From JALORV01 sp035255845 (GTDB taxonomy: Bacteria; Pseudomonadota; Gammaproteobacteria; Burkholderiales; Burkholderiaceae_F), in the NCBI GenBank assembly GCA_035255845.1, contig DATEZE010000027.1, positions 1 through 16,515 of the forward strand: DNA of 16,515 nucleotides, given 5' to 3'. Position numbers and translations under genes: made by a program. The notes under the pieces were generated by a model. It was not told the DNA's origin. It made no database searches and worked only from the letters and a program-made list of their open reading frames with translations. This document shows, piece by piece, positions 6,770 to 16,100 of this stretch (within the stretch, counting starts at the first letter, position 1; each line of letters begins with the position of its first letter).

Positions 6770-7135
6770 ATGCCAATCAAGAAGGTACTGATCGTCGACG
6801 ATTCGCCGACTGAGCGTTTCTTCCTCAACGAACTGCTGACCAAGCAAGGTTATGCCGTGTCGATGGCGGAGAACGCGGAAGAAGCGATGATCAAGGTGAA
6901 GGCGGTGATGCCAGATCTGATCCTGATGGATGTCGTGATGCCCGGACAGAACGGCTTCCAGCTGACGCGCGCGCTGTCCAAGGACCCGGTAACGCAGGAC
7001 ATCCCGATCATCATGTGCACCAGCAAGAACCAGCAGACCGATCGTATCTGGGGCCTGCGGCAGGGTGCGCGCGACTACATCACCAAGCCGGTGAAGCCCG
7101 AAGAGCTCTTTGAGAAGATCTCGACGCTCAGCTGA
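6770..7135 (+). CDS. pilH: Twitching-motility response regulator PilH
   Basis: This is a second stand-alone CheY-like receiver, 121 residues. In Pil-Chp systems PilH opposes PilG and favours pilus retraction or acts as a phosphate sink. Visible residues are Asp10/Asp11 (VLIVDDSPTERFFL), phospho-acceptor Asp54 (LILMDVVMPGQNGFQ), Thr84 (IIMCTSKNQQTD) and Lys106 (YITKPVKPEEL). The KNQQTDRIWGLRQGA stretch is characteristic of PilH. The start at 6770 is chosen because a G-rich Shine-Dalgarno (GGGGGG) lies 5 nt upstream and the protein then begins directly at the first beta strand. The reading frame stays open further upstream, inside pilG, but that extension is a frame shadow. pilI starts 6 nt after its stop. 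Confidence 0.95.
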   Translation: MPIKKVLIVDDSPTERFFLNELLTKQGYAVSMAENAEEAMIKVKAVMPDLILMDVVMPGQNGFQLTRALSKDPVTQDIPIIMCTSKNQQTDRIWGLRQGARDYITKPVKPEELFEKISTLS

Positions 7136-7141
7136 TCGATC

Positions 7142-7678
7142 ATGGCCACGCAACGCGAAGCCAACCCGCGACAGCTCGTCAAGCTACGCGAGTTCTCGAC
7201 TCAGCTCGCACAGCGGCTGAAGGAGGCGCCCAACCTCCCGACGGAGCCGACGCGACTGGCGATCCGCATTGGCGCCGAGAATTATCTCGTCGAGATGGCA
7301 CTGGCGTCGGAGATCGTTTCGCTGCCCGAGATCGCTCGCGTGCCGTGGACCAAGCCCTGGTACCGCGGACTGACCAATGTACGCGGCCGGCTGGTCGGCG
7401 TGGTCGATCTACAGCAGTTAATGGGGCGCGAGGCGCTGTCGCCGGAACAGTCCCAGCAGCTCCTTGTGCTCGGCGAAGGCCTTGGCGTCGCCGCCGGCAT
7501 TCTCGTCTCGCGCGCGTTCGGGATACGCAATCTCAAGGACCTCGAGCCGCTGGATGCTGCACTAGCGAAGGGCGAGTGGGATCGGAATCGTTATCGCGAC
7601 CTCGACGGCATTGCGCTCACGGAACTCGACCTTCGTGAGCTCGCGGTAGCGCCGGCATTCACGGCCATCCATGCCTGA
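7142..7678 (+). CDS. pilI: CheW-like adaptor PilI
   Basis: This 178-residue CheW-domain protein should couple the chemoreceptor PilJ to the ChpA/PilL kinase at the cell pole. The CheW fold covers about residues 36-175: a first barrel strand LAIRIGAENYLVEMALASEIVSLPE, the conserved WYRGLTNVRGRLVGVVDL segment (73-90, with the NxRG motif that contacts receptors), and the final strand region ending AIALTEL-like. The first 35 residues are a helical lead (LREFSTQLAQRLKEA). The start is 6 nt after the pilH stop, with no good Shine-Dalgarno, so translation is probably coupled to pilH. pilJ follows after 110 nt. Family assignment is firm from domain and position; overall sequence conservation of PilI is low in general. 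Confidence 0.92.
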   Translation: MATQREANPRQLVKLREFSTQLAQRLKEAPNLPTEPTRLAIRIGAENYLVEMALASEIVSLPEIARVPWTKPWYRGLTNVRGRLVGVVDLQQLMGREALSPEQSQQLLVLGEGLGVAAGILVSRAFGIRNLKDLEPLDAALAKGEWDRNRYRDLDGIALTELDLRELAVAPAFTAIHA

Positions 7679-7746
7679 CGCGGCGATCGCGGCGGGGACC
7701 TGCGCGCCAAACGGCGTACGCGGGATGCGGCGAACTTGAAGTAACA

Positions 7747-7763
7747 ACCGGCGACAGGCCGGT
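7747..7763 (+). other. Small hairpin in the pilI-pilJ gap
   Basis: A 6-bp inverted repeat (ACCGGC 7747-7752 with GCCGGT 7758-7763) has a 5-nt loop. It ends 14 nt before the pilJ Shine-Dalgarno. There is no T-run, so it is not a terminator. It could affect transcript stability or pilJ translation, or be chance in GC-rich DNA. Confidence 0.25.
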
Positions 7764-7777
7764 CGGAAAGATGGCGG

Positions 7778-7783
7778 GGAGGG
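7778..7783 (+). promoter_or_regulatory. Shine-Dalgarno that decides the pilJ start
   Basis: GGAGGG at 7778-7783 is 5 nt before the ATG at 7789. The ATG at 7771 lies upstream of this site and only has GGAAAG directly abutting it, which is too close. This favours 7789 as the pilJ start codon. Confidence 0.75.
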
Positions 7784-7788
7784 ATCGG

Positions 7789-10014
7789 ATGGCACTCGAA
7801 ATGGGCTCGTTTTTCAAGCGCAGGCCGCGCGAACGCAGAAGGCCGGCGGACGAGCCGACACGCGCCGAGGCTGCTCGCCCGGCGCCGAGGACAGTCATGA
7901 TCGAGCGCAGGGACGAAGGCAGGACGATGCAGCTGGTCGACCGGCTGCTCGCCTTTAGGCTGCCGTGGATCGGCGACAAGCCGGTCAATACGCAGGTGCA
8001 GGTCCTTCTAATTCTGCTCGGCCTGTGCTTCGTCGTGCTGGTGTCCGTGCTCCTGCTTGACAACCGGATGGCCGCCAACGGCACGCAGCAGACCGAGCTC
8101 GTCGGCGACATGCTGATGCACACCCAGCGGCTCGCCAAGGCCGCGCCGAACGCGGTCGAAGGCAGCCGCGAGGCCTTTGTCGAACTGCGCGACAGCCGCG
8201 ATACGCTTGCCGCGGACCTCGACGCACTCACCAACGGCGACCCGCTGCGCGGGCTGTCGTCCTCGTCGTTCGACATGCAGCCGCCGCTCGCGAAGCTGCT
8301 CGATCGCTGGAAGGCGAGCGAGGCGGCTGCCTCGGTGATCATCGCCAACGAGAAGGCGCTGATCGCCTTCGGCGACGTGATCAAGAAGATCAATGACGCC
8401 AGCCCGCGGCTGCAGCAGCTCACCGAGGAGATCACCGCGCTCAAGCTGCAATCGGGTGCGCCGGCGCGCGAGGTCGCGACCGCCTCGCAGCTTGTCACGC
8501 TTACACAGCGGCTCGGCAAGAGCGCGAACTCGATGGTCGGAGGGACGATCGCCAATGCGGAGGTAGCGCTCACGCTGGGCCGCGACATCAATCAGTTCCG
8601 CGACCTCACGCAAGCGCTGCTGTCGGGTTCGGACGCGCTGCGCGTGGCCGCAACGAACGACAGCGAGACGCGCGCGCGGCTGCAGGAATTGACCCGTGTC
8701 TATGCGGAGTTCCAGACCTCGATCGCCGGCGCGATCGGCAGCCTGCAGGCAATCGTGCAGTCGAAGGAAGCGGAGCTGGCGATCCTGCGCGACTCCGAAC
8801 AGCTGCGCCGACAAGTCTCCGAACTTGGGGGCCTCTACAACAAGGAGCAAGCCACCCGCAAGGTGAACCTCGTCATCCTCGGCGTTTTTGCGATTGGGTT
8901 GCTGCTGTGCGCCGTCGCGATCGTCAAGGTGCTGCTGGAAGACACGCGCAAGCGCGCGGCAGAGTCGGAGATCCAGCGGATGCAGGCCGAGCGGCTTGAG
9001 CAGGAGGCCAAGCGCACCAACGAGATCAACCAGGCCGCCATTCTCCGACTGATGAACGAACTGCAGGAAGTCGCGGATGGCAACCTGACGGTGCAGGCGA
9101 CGGTGTCCGAGGACATCACCGGCGCCATCGCCGACTCGGTCAACTACACCGTCGAGGAGCTGCGCGGCCTGGTGGGCCGCATCAACAACACGGCGGAGCA
9201 GGTCAACACTGCATCGACCGCCGCGCGTGACATAGCGACGCGGCTGCTGACCGCGTCCGAGGCGCAGTCGAAGGAGATCAAGGACACCGGCGACAAGGTG
9301 CTGAAAATGGCCACGCAGATTAACGATGTGTCCAAGAGCGCCGGCGAGTCGGCCAAGGTGGCGCGGGCATCGTTGGACGCGGCCGAGCGCGGTCAGCGCG
9401 CGGTGTTCAACCAGATCGCCGGCATGCACGAGATCCGCGACCAGATCCAGGAAACGGCAAAGCGGATCAAGCGGCTGGGCGAGTCATCGCAGGAGATCGG
9501 CGAGATCGTCGAGCTGATCACCGACATTACCGAGCAGACGAACGTGCTGGCCCTGAACGCCGCGATCCAGGCCGCATCGGCCGGCGAGGCGGGGCGCGGC
9601 TTTTCGGTAGTGGCCGAGGAAGTGCAGCGCCTGGCAGACCGCTCGGCGGAAGCCGCCAAACAGATCGGCGCGCTTGTGCGCACGATTCAGACCGATACCC
9701 AGGACGCGGTGGCGGCGATGGAAAAGAGCACGCAGGGCGTCGTCGAAGGGGCGAAGCTTTCCGACGCCGCCGGCAACGCACTGGGCGACATTGGCCGGGT
9801 CTCGCGCCAGCTCGCCGAACTGATCGAACGTATCGCGTCGACGACGAACGATCAGGCGAGTTCGGCCGGCGGGGTGGCGCAGTCGATCGAGCGCATTCTT
9901 GCGGTGACCGAACAGACCTCACACGGCACCCGCCAGGCGGCACAGTCGATTGGCCAGCTGGCCACGCTGGCGCGCGAACTCAAGGCCTCGGTGGCCCGGT
10001 TCCGGGTCGGCTGA
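7789..10014 (+). CDS. pilJ: Type IV pilus methyl-accepting chemoreceptor PilJ
   Basis: This inner-membrane chemoreceptor feeds the Pil-Chp pathway, reported in Pseudomonas to sense pilus or surface contact. From the chosen start it has 741 residues. An Arg-rich, presumably cytoplasmic N-terminal extension (1 to about 65) comes first, then TM1 (about 72-90) and a periplasmic helical domain with two PilJ-type sensor repeats (HTQRLAKAAPNA near 111, and LVTLTQRLGKSANSM near 235). TM2 (about 361-379), a HAMP-like segment and a long coiled-coil signalling domain follow. The hairpin tip is intact: ITEQTNVLALNAAIQAASAG, then EAGRGFSVVAEEVQRLADRS (together about 580-619). NAAIQAA in place of the NAAVEAA of E. 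coli receptors is normal for PilJ. No C-terminal pentapeptide for CheR is present. No pilK follows, so methylation enzymes must be elsewhere if used. Another possible start is 7927. Confidence 0.93.
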   Translation: MALEMGSFFKRRPRERRRPADEPTRAEAARPAPRTVMIERRDEGRTMQLVDRLLAFRLPWIGDKPVNTQVQVLLILLGLCFVVLVSVLLLDNRMAANGTQQTELVGDMLMHTQRLAKAAPNAVEGSREAFVELRDSRDTLAADLDALTNGDPLRGLSSSSFDMQPPLAKLLDRWKASEAAASVIIANEKALIAFGDVIKKINDASPRLQQLTEEITALKLQSGAPAREVATASQLVTLTQRLGKSANSMVGGTIANAEVALTLGRDINQFRDLTQALLSGSDALRVAATNDSETRARLQELTRVYAEFQTSIAGAIGSLQAIVQSKEAELAILRDSEQLRRQVSELGGLYNKEQATRKVNLVILGVFAIGLLLCAVAIVKVLLEDTRKRAAESEIQRMQAERLEQEAKRTNEINQAAILRLMNELQEVADGNLTVQATVSEDITGAIADSVNYTVEELRGLVGRINNTAEQVNTASTAARDIATRLLTASEAQSKEIKDTGDKVLKMATQINDVSKSAGESAKVARASLDAAERGQRAVFNQIAGMHEIRDQIQETAKRIKRLGESSQEIGEIVELITDITEQTNVLALNAAIQAASAGEAGRGFSVVAEEVQRLADRSAEAAKQIGALVRTIQTDTQDAVAAMEKSTQGVVEGAKLSDAAGNALGDIGRVSRQLAELIERIASTTNDQASSAGGVAQSIERILAVTEQTSHGTRQAAQSIGQLATLARELKASVARFRVG

Positions 10015-10038
10015 GGCGGCATGGGAGTGCAACGCCAC

Positions 10039-10053
10039 ACCTGCGCGGCAGGT
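10039..10053 (+). other. Short hairpin in the pilJ-chpA gap
   Basis: The 135-nt space between pilJ and chpA has no open reading frame of note. It holds one 6-bp inverted repeat (ACCTGC 10039-10044 with GCAGGT 10048-10053) with a 3-nt loop, followed by only three T residues. It is too weak to call a terminator. It might be an attenuator or a stability element. Confidence 0.2.
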
Positions 10054-10149
10054 TTGCGCAAAATCGCCGGCAGAGGCGGTCGATATTTCGTGAGTGACTG
10101 CGGGGCAACCGAGGGGATACTCGCGGCCGTGACGCGATAGCGAGGACAG

Positions 10150-13100
10150 ATGCCGGAGACTCATGACCCCAATCAGCTGGTCGGCGCGGCGCCGGACATT
10201 GCGCCGCTCGCCTGGGTCATCGACGAGATCCGGACGTCGCTGACGGAGGCCGTCAACGGCCTGAAGGGCTTCCTCGCGAACAAGCAGGACGTCGACAGCC
10301 TGCGCAATGCGCGCAACCAGATCCATCAGGCCAATGGCGCACTGCAACTGCTTGATCTGCGCGGCGTGGCGCTGCTGACCGACGCCGTCGAGCAGCTGAC
10401 GCGGCGCTACGAAGCCGAGCCCAAGGAATGCCTGCCGGTCGGGGTACGTTCGGTGGAGACCGCGCTTTCGGCGGTTGTTGCCTATCTCGAGGCTCTGCTG
10501 TCGGGGCGGCCGAACCAGCCGATTCGCCTATTCCCGTACTACCGCGATGTTCTGCAGTTGAACCGCGCCAACCGCGTCCATCCCGCAGACCTGATCTTCC
10601 CGGACCTGTCGCGGCGACCGGCGTTCCATCACATCGAGGCGCGTCAATTTGCGCCGGAAGAGCTGCGCGACCGGCGTGCCCGTTTCGAACTCGGCCTGCT
10701 GGGGTTTCTGCGCAACGCTGACAACGGCGACGCGCGCCTGCGCATGCGCGATGCGCTGGCGGAACTCGAGCATCTGCCGCAGCGTGGCCTGGCACGAAGC
10801 TTCTGGTGGATCGTACGCGGGCTGCTCGAGGGACTCGAGGCCGGTGCGATACCGGTCGATCTTGATCTCAAACGCGTACTCGCTCGGCTCAATCTGCAGC
10901 TGCGCCGCATGATCGAGGGTGGAGGTGCCGTCGCCGAGCGCCTGATGATCGACTCGCTCTACTACGTCGGGCGCGCGCATGGCGGCCCGCCGCGCGTCGG
11001 CGAGATCAAGCGCCTATTTGGGCTCGATGCGTTGATACCCGCCGACTTCGAGCGGGCTTCGCTGACCGCCGTCGATGCCGATGCGCTGCGCTCGCTGAAG
11101 GAGGCGCTGTCCCAGGCCAAGCAGCTCTGGGGCCACATCGTCGCCGGTGCCAACGAAACCTCGAAGTTCGATCAGGAGATTGCGCTCGCCCGCACCTTGG
11201 CCAGCCGTCTTTCGGCGCGCGCGGTCGGCACGACGATCGAGGTGATCGGCAAGGTCACGAAGGGTGTTGCTGCTCTGCCGGGGGATTTGCGCGAACGGCT
11301 CGGCCTGGAGGTTGCATCGGCGCTGCTGTTCACCGATCTCGGCGTCGACGATCTGCCGCAGACCGATGATGAGTACGAGCAGCGCGCGCAGCAGGTCATC
11401 GAGCGGCTGCTGAAGGTGCGGCAGGGCCAGCCGCTGCCAGACGCCGGGCCGTGGATGTCGGAAATCGCACGACGGGCCCAGGACCGCCTGACGATGGGCA
11501 CCGTCGTCACGGAAACGCAGGCCACGCTGAGGGAAATCGAGCAGCGCCTCGACCACTTCTTCCGCAATCCGCTCGAGCGAACCGATCTGCCCGCGACCAC
11601 GGCGATGTTCGATCAAGTCTGCGGCGTGCTCTCGCTGCTGGGCTATGAGGATCCGGTCTCGGCACTGCGCAACGTCCAGACATCGATCGCGCGGTTTGCG
11701 GACGCGAAGATCGCGCCCGAGCCCGACGAGTTCGGCCGCATCGCGCAGAACCTCGGGGCGGTCGGCTTTTTTGTGGAAAGCCTCGGGCAGGACACCGAGC
11801 GGCCGCGCGGAATGTTCCACTACGACCCGGCCACCGGCGTATTCACTGCCGAACTCGGCGCCCTGCCGGCTGACGAGAGCGTGTTCGGAGCGGCAGACGA
11901 CGACTTCCATGCGGCGCCGCGCACCATCGACCTGCGCGTGCCGGAGCCGCGGCGCTCCGACAACGTCGAGACCGCAGCCCGCAAGACGCTGGAGGCTGCT
12001 CATCAGCAGGCCGAGCGCCTGATCAATGTCGCTGGCGACGCGCGTGCAATCGGCGAACTCGACCGGCTGTTGCCGATGCTGTCCAATGAAGCCGACCTGC
12101 TCGACAGCGAACAGCTGAAGACCAAGGCGGCGCGCGCACTGCAGCTGCTGGCGCAGCTGAAAGATGCGCCGGTGCGCGAAGACGCCGTCGAGCTGAAGGA
12201 ACTTCTGGCGCCGCCGCGCGCTGCCGAGGCGCCGGCGCCGACGGCACCGCTGCCGTCGAGTCAGGCCGCGGCCGACAACGAACTGCGCGAGATTTTCGTC
12301 GAAGAGGCGCGCGAGGTCCTTGACAGCATTCTCGAGAACCTCAACGAGCTGCGCTCGCATCGCGACGACAAGGCGACACTGACGACAGTGCGTCGTGCCT
12401 TCCATACGCTGAAGGGTTCCAGCCGCATGGTCGGTTTCAAGCACATCGGCGAAGGGGCATGGGGCGTTGAACAGTGCTTCAACTTGTGGCTGGCGCAGGA
12501 ACGCCCGGCCACCGATGATTTAATCGACCTGGCCGACGGCGCGCAGCGCGTGATCCGCGCCTGGATCGACACGATCGATGCCGATGCCCACGCTAATATC
12601 GATCCGACGCCGCTGGTGGTGGCCTCGCAGCGCGTGCGCGAAGGCGGAATGTTCGAATTCGCGGCGCTGCCGCCGGGTGCGGCGCCCCCAAAGCCTGAGG
12701 GCAGCGCGCCCGGTAAGTCGGACGCCGCGCTGCCTGAAGCAGACTCGCAGCAGGTTCCCAGGGAGCCCGCGCCGACCGCGATCGACTTTGACCTAAGCGC
12801 GCTTGCGGAAGCCGGAACGGTCGCCGACGGCGCCGTTAGCGGCCCGGCCACGGGCCTCGGGGAGGAATCCTCGGCGCCGGACGCGAAGGCTGCGATTCAG
12901 TTCGAACTTCCGGTGATTCCCGTGGAAGTTGCAGCGGCCGGCTCCGCGCAGGGCTTCGAAGCGTCGGCCGCACTCGCGTTAACGGACGACGACGAGGTGC
13001 GGCGCGTTGGCCCGCTCGAGATCAGTCATGGGCTGTACTCGGTTTTCCTCAACGAGGCAGACGAATGCGTGCGTGTTCTGGCGCACGACATCAACGAATG

Positions 13101-16100
13101 GCGCTACGAGCCTGTGCGGCCGGTCTCGGCACAGGTTGTGCGTAGAGCGCATTCGCTCTCTGGGATTTCCAAGACGGTCGGACTGGCGCCGGTCGTGGCG
13201 ATCGCCGACCCGCTCGACGATCTGATGCACACGCTGTCAATGCTGAGCGGCCCGCGTCACTATCCGTTGGGTGTCGATCAGTTTGACACGCTCGAACGGG
13301 TCATCGAGCGCATGCGCGGCATGCTGCATCAGTTTGCTGCAGGCATCTATCCGGACGACGAGCCGTTGGAAGCCGGCGCGCTGCAGGACATCGTGGCGGT
13401 CGTGCGTGCCCATAGCGCGCTGCACGACGACCTGGCTCCGGTGATTCCGCATCCCGCGGTGAACTTTGACGCCGAAGCTGCGCGTCAGGCCGACAGGGCT
13501 GCTACCGAGGTAGAGGGCGACGCAGCCCAGGCTGAGTCGGAATCGCGGGAGCTGAAACTCGAGCCTGCGTCGCTCGACTTTTCAGGACTCACCTTTGATG
13601 ACGCTCCGCTCGATCCGGCGTTGAGCTCCGTCGCGGTTTCGCCGCTCGACCAAGCGTCTTCTGCGGCCGCCTTCGGAAGCGAGCCGGACACGGCGGGCGA
13701 GCAGACCGACGCCGAGCCATCGCTGTCCGACATCGCACCCGACCTCGCGGCGCGGAGCGACAGCTATACGCAGGCCGACGAGAGCGACGTCGCGCCAACG
13801 GAGGCGGAGAGTGCCGAACCGGACGTCGCGAACGTGGTGCGCGTCCGCGACGAACTCGACCCGGATCTGTTGGAAGTCTTTTTGACCGAAGCGTCTGACC
13901 TGCTGCCCTCGATCGGTACCGCCTTGCGCGGACTGGAAGGCGATCCGAACGACCGCGAACTAGCGCGAGATCTAATGCGACGTCTGCATACGGTCAAGGG
14001 AAGTGCGCGCATGGCCGGTGCGATGCGCCTCGGTGAGCAGGTGCATGACATGGAAACGCGCATGGAAGCCGCCATGCAGCTTTCCGATGTGCCCGGCATC
14101 CTCATCGAGGATCTGCAGGCCCAGTACGACCGGGCGATGAACCTGTATGACGAGCTGCATAACCCGGACGCTGCGAAGGCTCCGCGCGCTGCGGCCGAGC
14201 CCGCGGCACTGCCGGAGCCCTCTCATGGGCTTGCGCCAGTCATCGATCTGGCCGCTGCACGGGCTGACGCAAAGCCCGACACGCGCGCGGACAAACCGGC
14301 CGCACCGACACCGACGACTCCGCTGCCTTCGACGGTCGAAGGAACTATCGCGGCCACGGGACCGGCGCAGCAGTCACCATTCATCCGCGTGCGCGCCGAC
14401 GTGCTCGACAAGCTCGTCGACCAGGCCGGCGAAGTCTCGATCGCACGCTCCAAGCTCGAAAACGAAGTCTCGACGATCAAGGGATCGCTGACCGACCTCA
14501 CGGAGAACATCCAGCGACTGCGCTCGCAACTGCGCGAGGTGGAGATCCAGGCGGAGGCGCAGGTGCAGGCGCGCGGGGCCTCGCTGTCGCGCGAGTCGTC
14601 CGACTTCGACCCGCTCGAGTTCGACCGCTACACGCGGCTGCAGGAACTGACGCGGATGCTGGCCGAGTCGGTTGAAGACGTTGCGATGGTCCAGAGCAAC
14701 ATGGTCAAGGGCCTGCAGATGGCCGACACGGACCTGACCTCGCAGTCGCGGCTGACACGCGACCTGCAGCAGCAGCTGATGCGCGTGCGCCTGGTGCCGT
14801 TTTCCAACGTATCCGAGCGTCTGTACCGGGTTGCGAGGCAGACTGCCAAGGAGCTGGACAAGCGTGTCAACGTCGATCTGCGTGGTGGCGCCACCGAAAT
14901 CGACCGGGGCGTGCTTGAAAAAATGGTCGGACCATTTGAGCACCTGATTCGCAATGCCATCGTGCACGGACTCGAGCGTCCCGCGGACCGGCGCGCTGCG
15001 GGCAAGGCAGAAGTTGGCGAACTGGTGCTGGACGTGCGCCAGGAAGCGAATGAAATCGTCGTCGTGCTGAGCGATGACGGTGCAGGTCTTAACATCGAGC
15101 GGATCCGGCAGCGTGCGATCGAGCGCGAACTGATCAGCGTGGATCAGCCGCTCGGCGACCGCGAAGCGATGGACCTCATCTTCCTGCCGGGTTTTTCAAC
15201 CGCCACCGAAGTGACCGAACTCGCGGGCCGCGGCGTCGGCATGGACGTCGTGCGCGCCGAGTTGTCGTCGTTCGGTGGCCGCATCGCAGTATCGAGCGAG
15301 ACTGGACGCGGAACCCGCTTCATCCTCTACCTGCCGATGACGCTGGCCGTCGCACAGGTCGTGCTCGTGCGAATCGGCACACGCCGTTATGCGTTGCCGG
15401 CCGGCATGGTCGAACAGGTGCGCCGCTACCGGCCGGTCGCGCTGCTGCCTTCGCTCGCCGAGGGAATGATCGACATCCCACCGGTCGGCACCGTCGTTCT
15501 GAGGCCGCTGTCGCAACTGGTCGGCGAGGAGACCTCGGGGCACCTTTCGAAGCAGACGCCGGTGGTGCTGCTGAAGTCCGGCGACGACCGCATGGCGATC
15601 GCCGTCGAGGACGTGACCAGCAACCAGGAAGTGGTGGTCAAGAACGTCGGCGCTCAAGTCGCTCGGCTCGCCGGCATTCTCGGTGCGACGATTCTCGGCA
15701 ATGGTGAAATCGTGCTGATCATCAATCCGGTGCAGCTGATCACGCGTGCGCCGGAGCCGCCGCCAATCTTCGAGGAGGAACTGCGCGCGGAAACCCGCGC
15801 CGCGCCGACCCGTACTGATGCGGTCACCGAGATTGGCGTCTCGGCGCAGCCAACGATCATGGTGGTCGACGATTCTCTGACAGTGCGGCGCGTGACGCAG
15901 CGGCTGCTCGAACGGAACAACTTCACGGTGCTGCTGGCGAAGGATGGCGTCGACGCGTTGCGCCAGTTGCAGGATGCAAAGCCCGACGTGATGCTGGTCG
16001 ACATCGAGATGCCACGCATGGACGGCTACGACCTGACGCGCAACATCCGCAGTTCCCCGGTGACCGCGTCGATCCCGATCATCATGATCACGTCGCGTAC

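Noticed and set aside
8008..9429. Long minus-strand open frame (about 470 codons) opposite pilJ
   Set aside because: The plus strand here encodes all the expected PilJ domains. Long antisense frames are common in high-GC genes because of codon-position bias, and the predicted protein has a low-complexity, Arg/Leu/Asp-rich composition without recognisable motifs.
11014..12444. Long minus-strand open frame (about 476 codons) opposite chpA
   Set aside because: It is a shadow of chpA for the same reason. No domain signature is visible, and the plus-strand frame is continuous and well supported.
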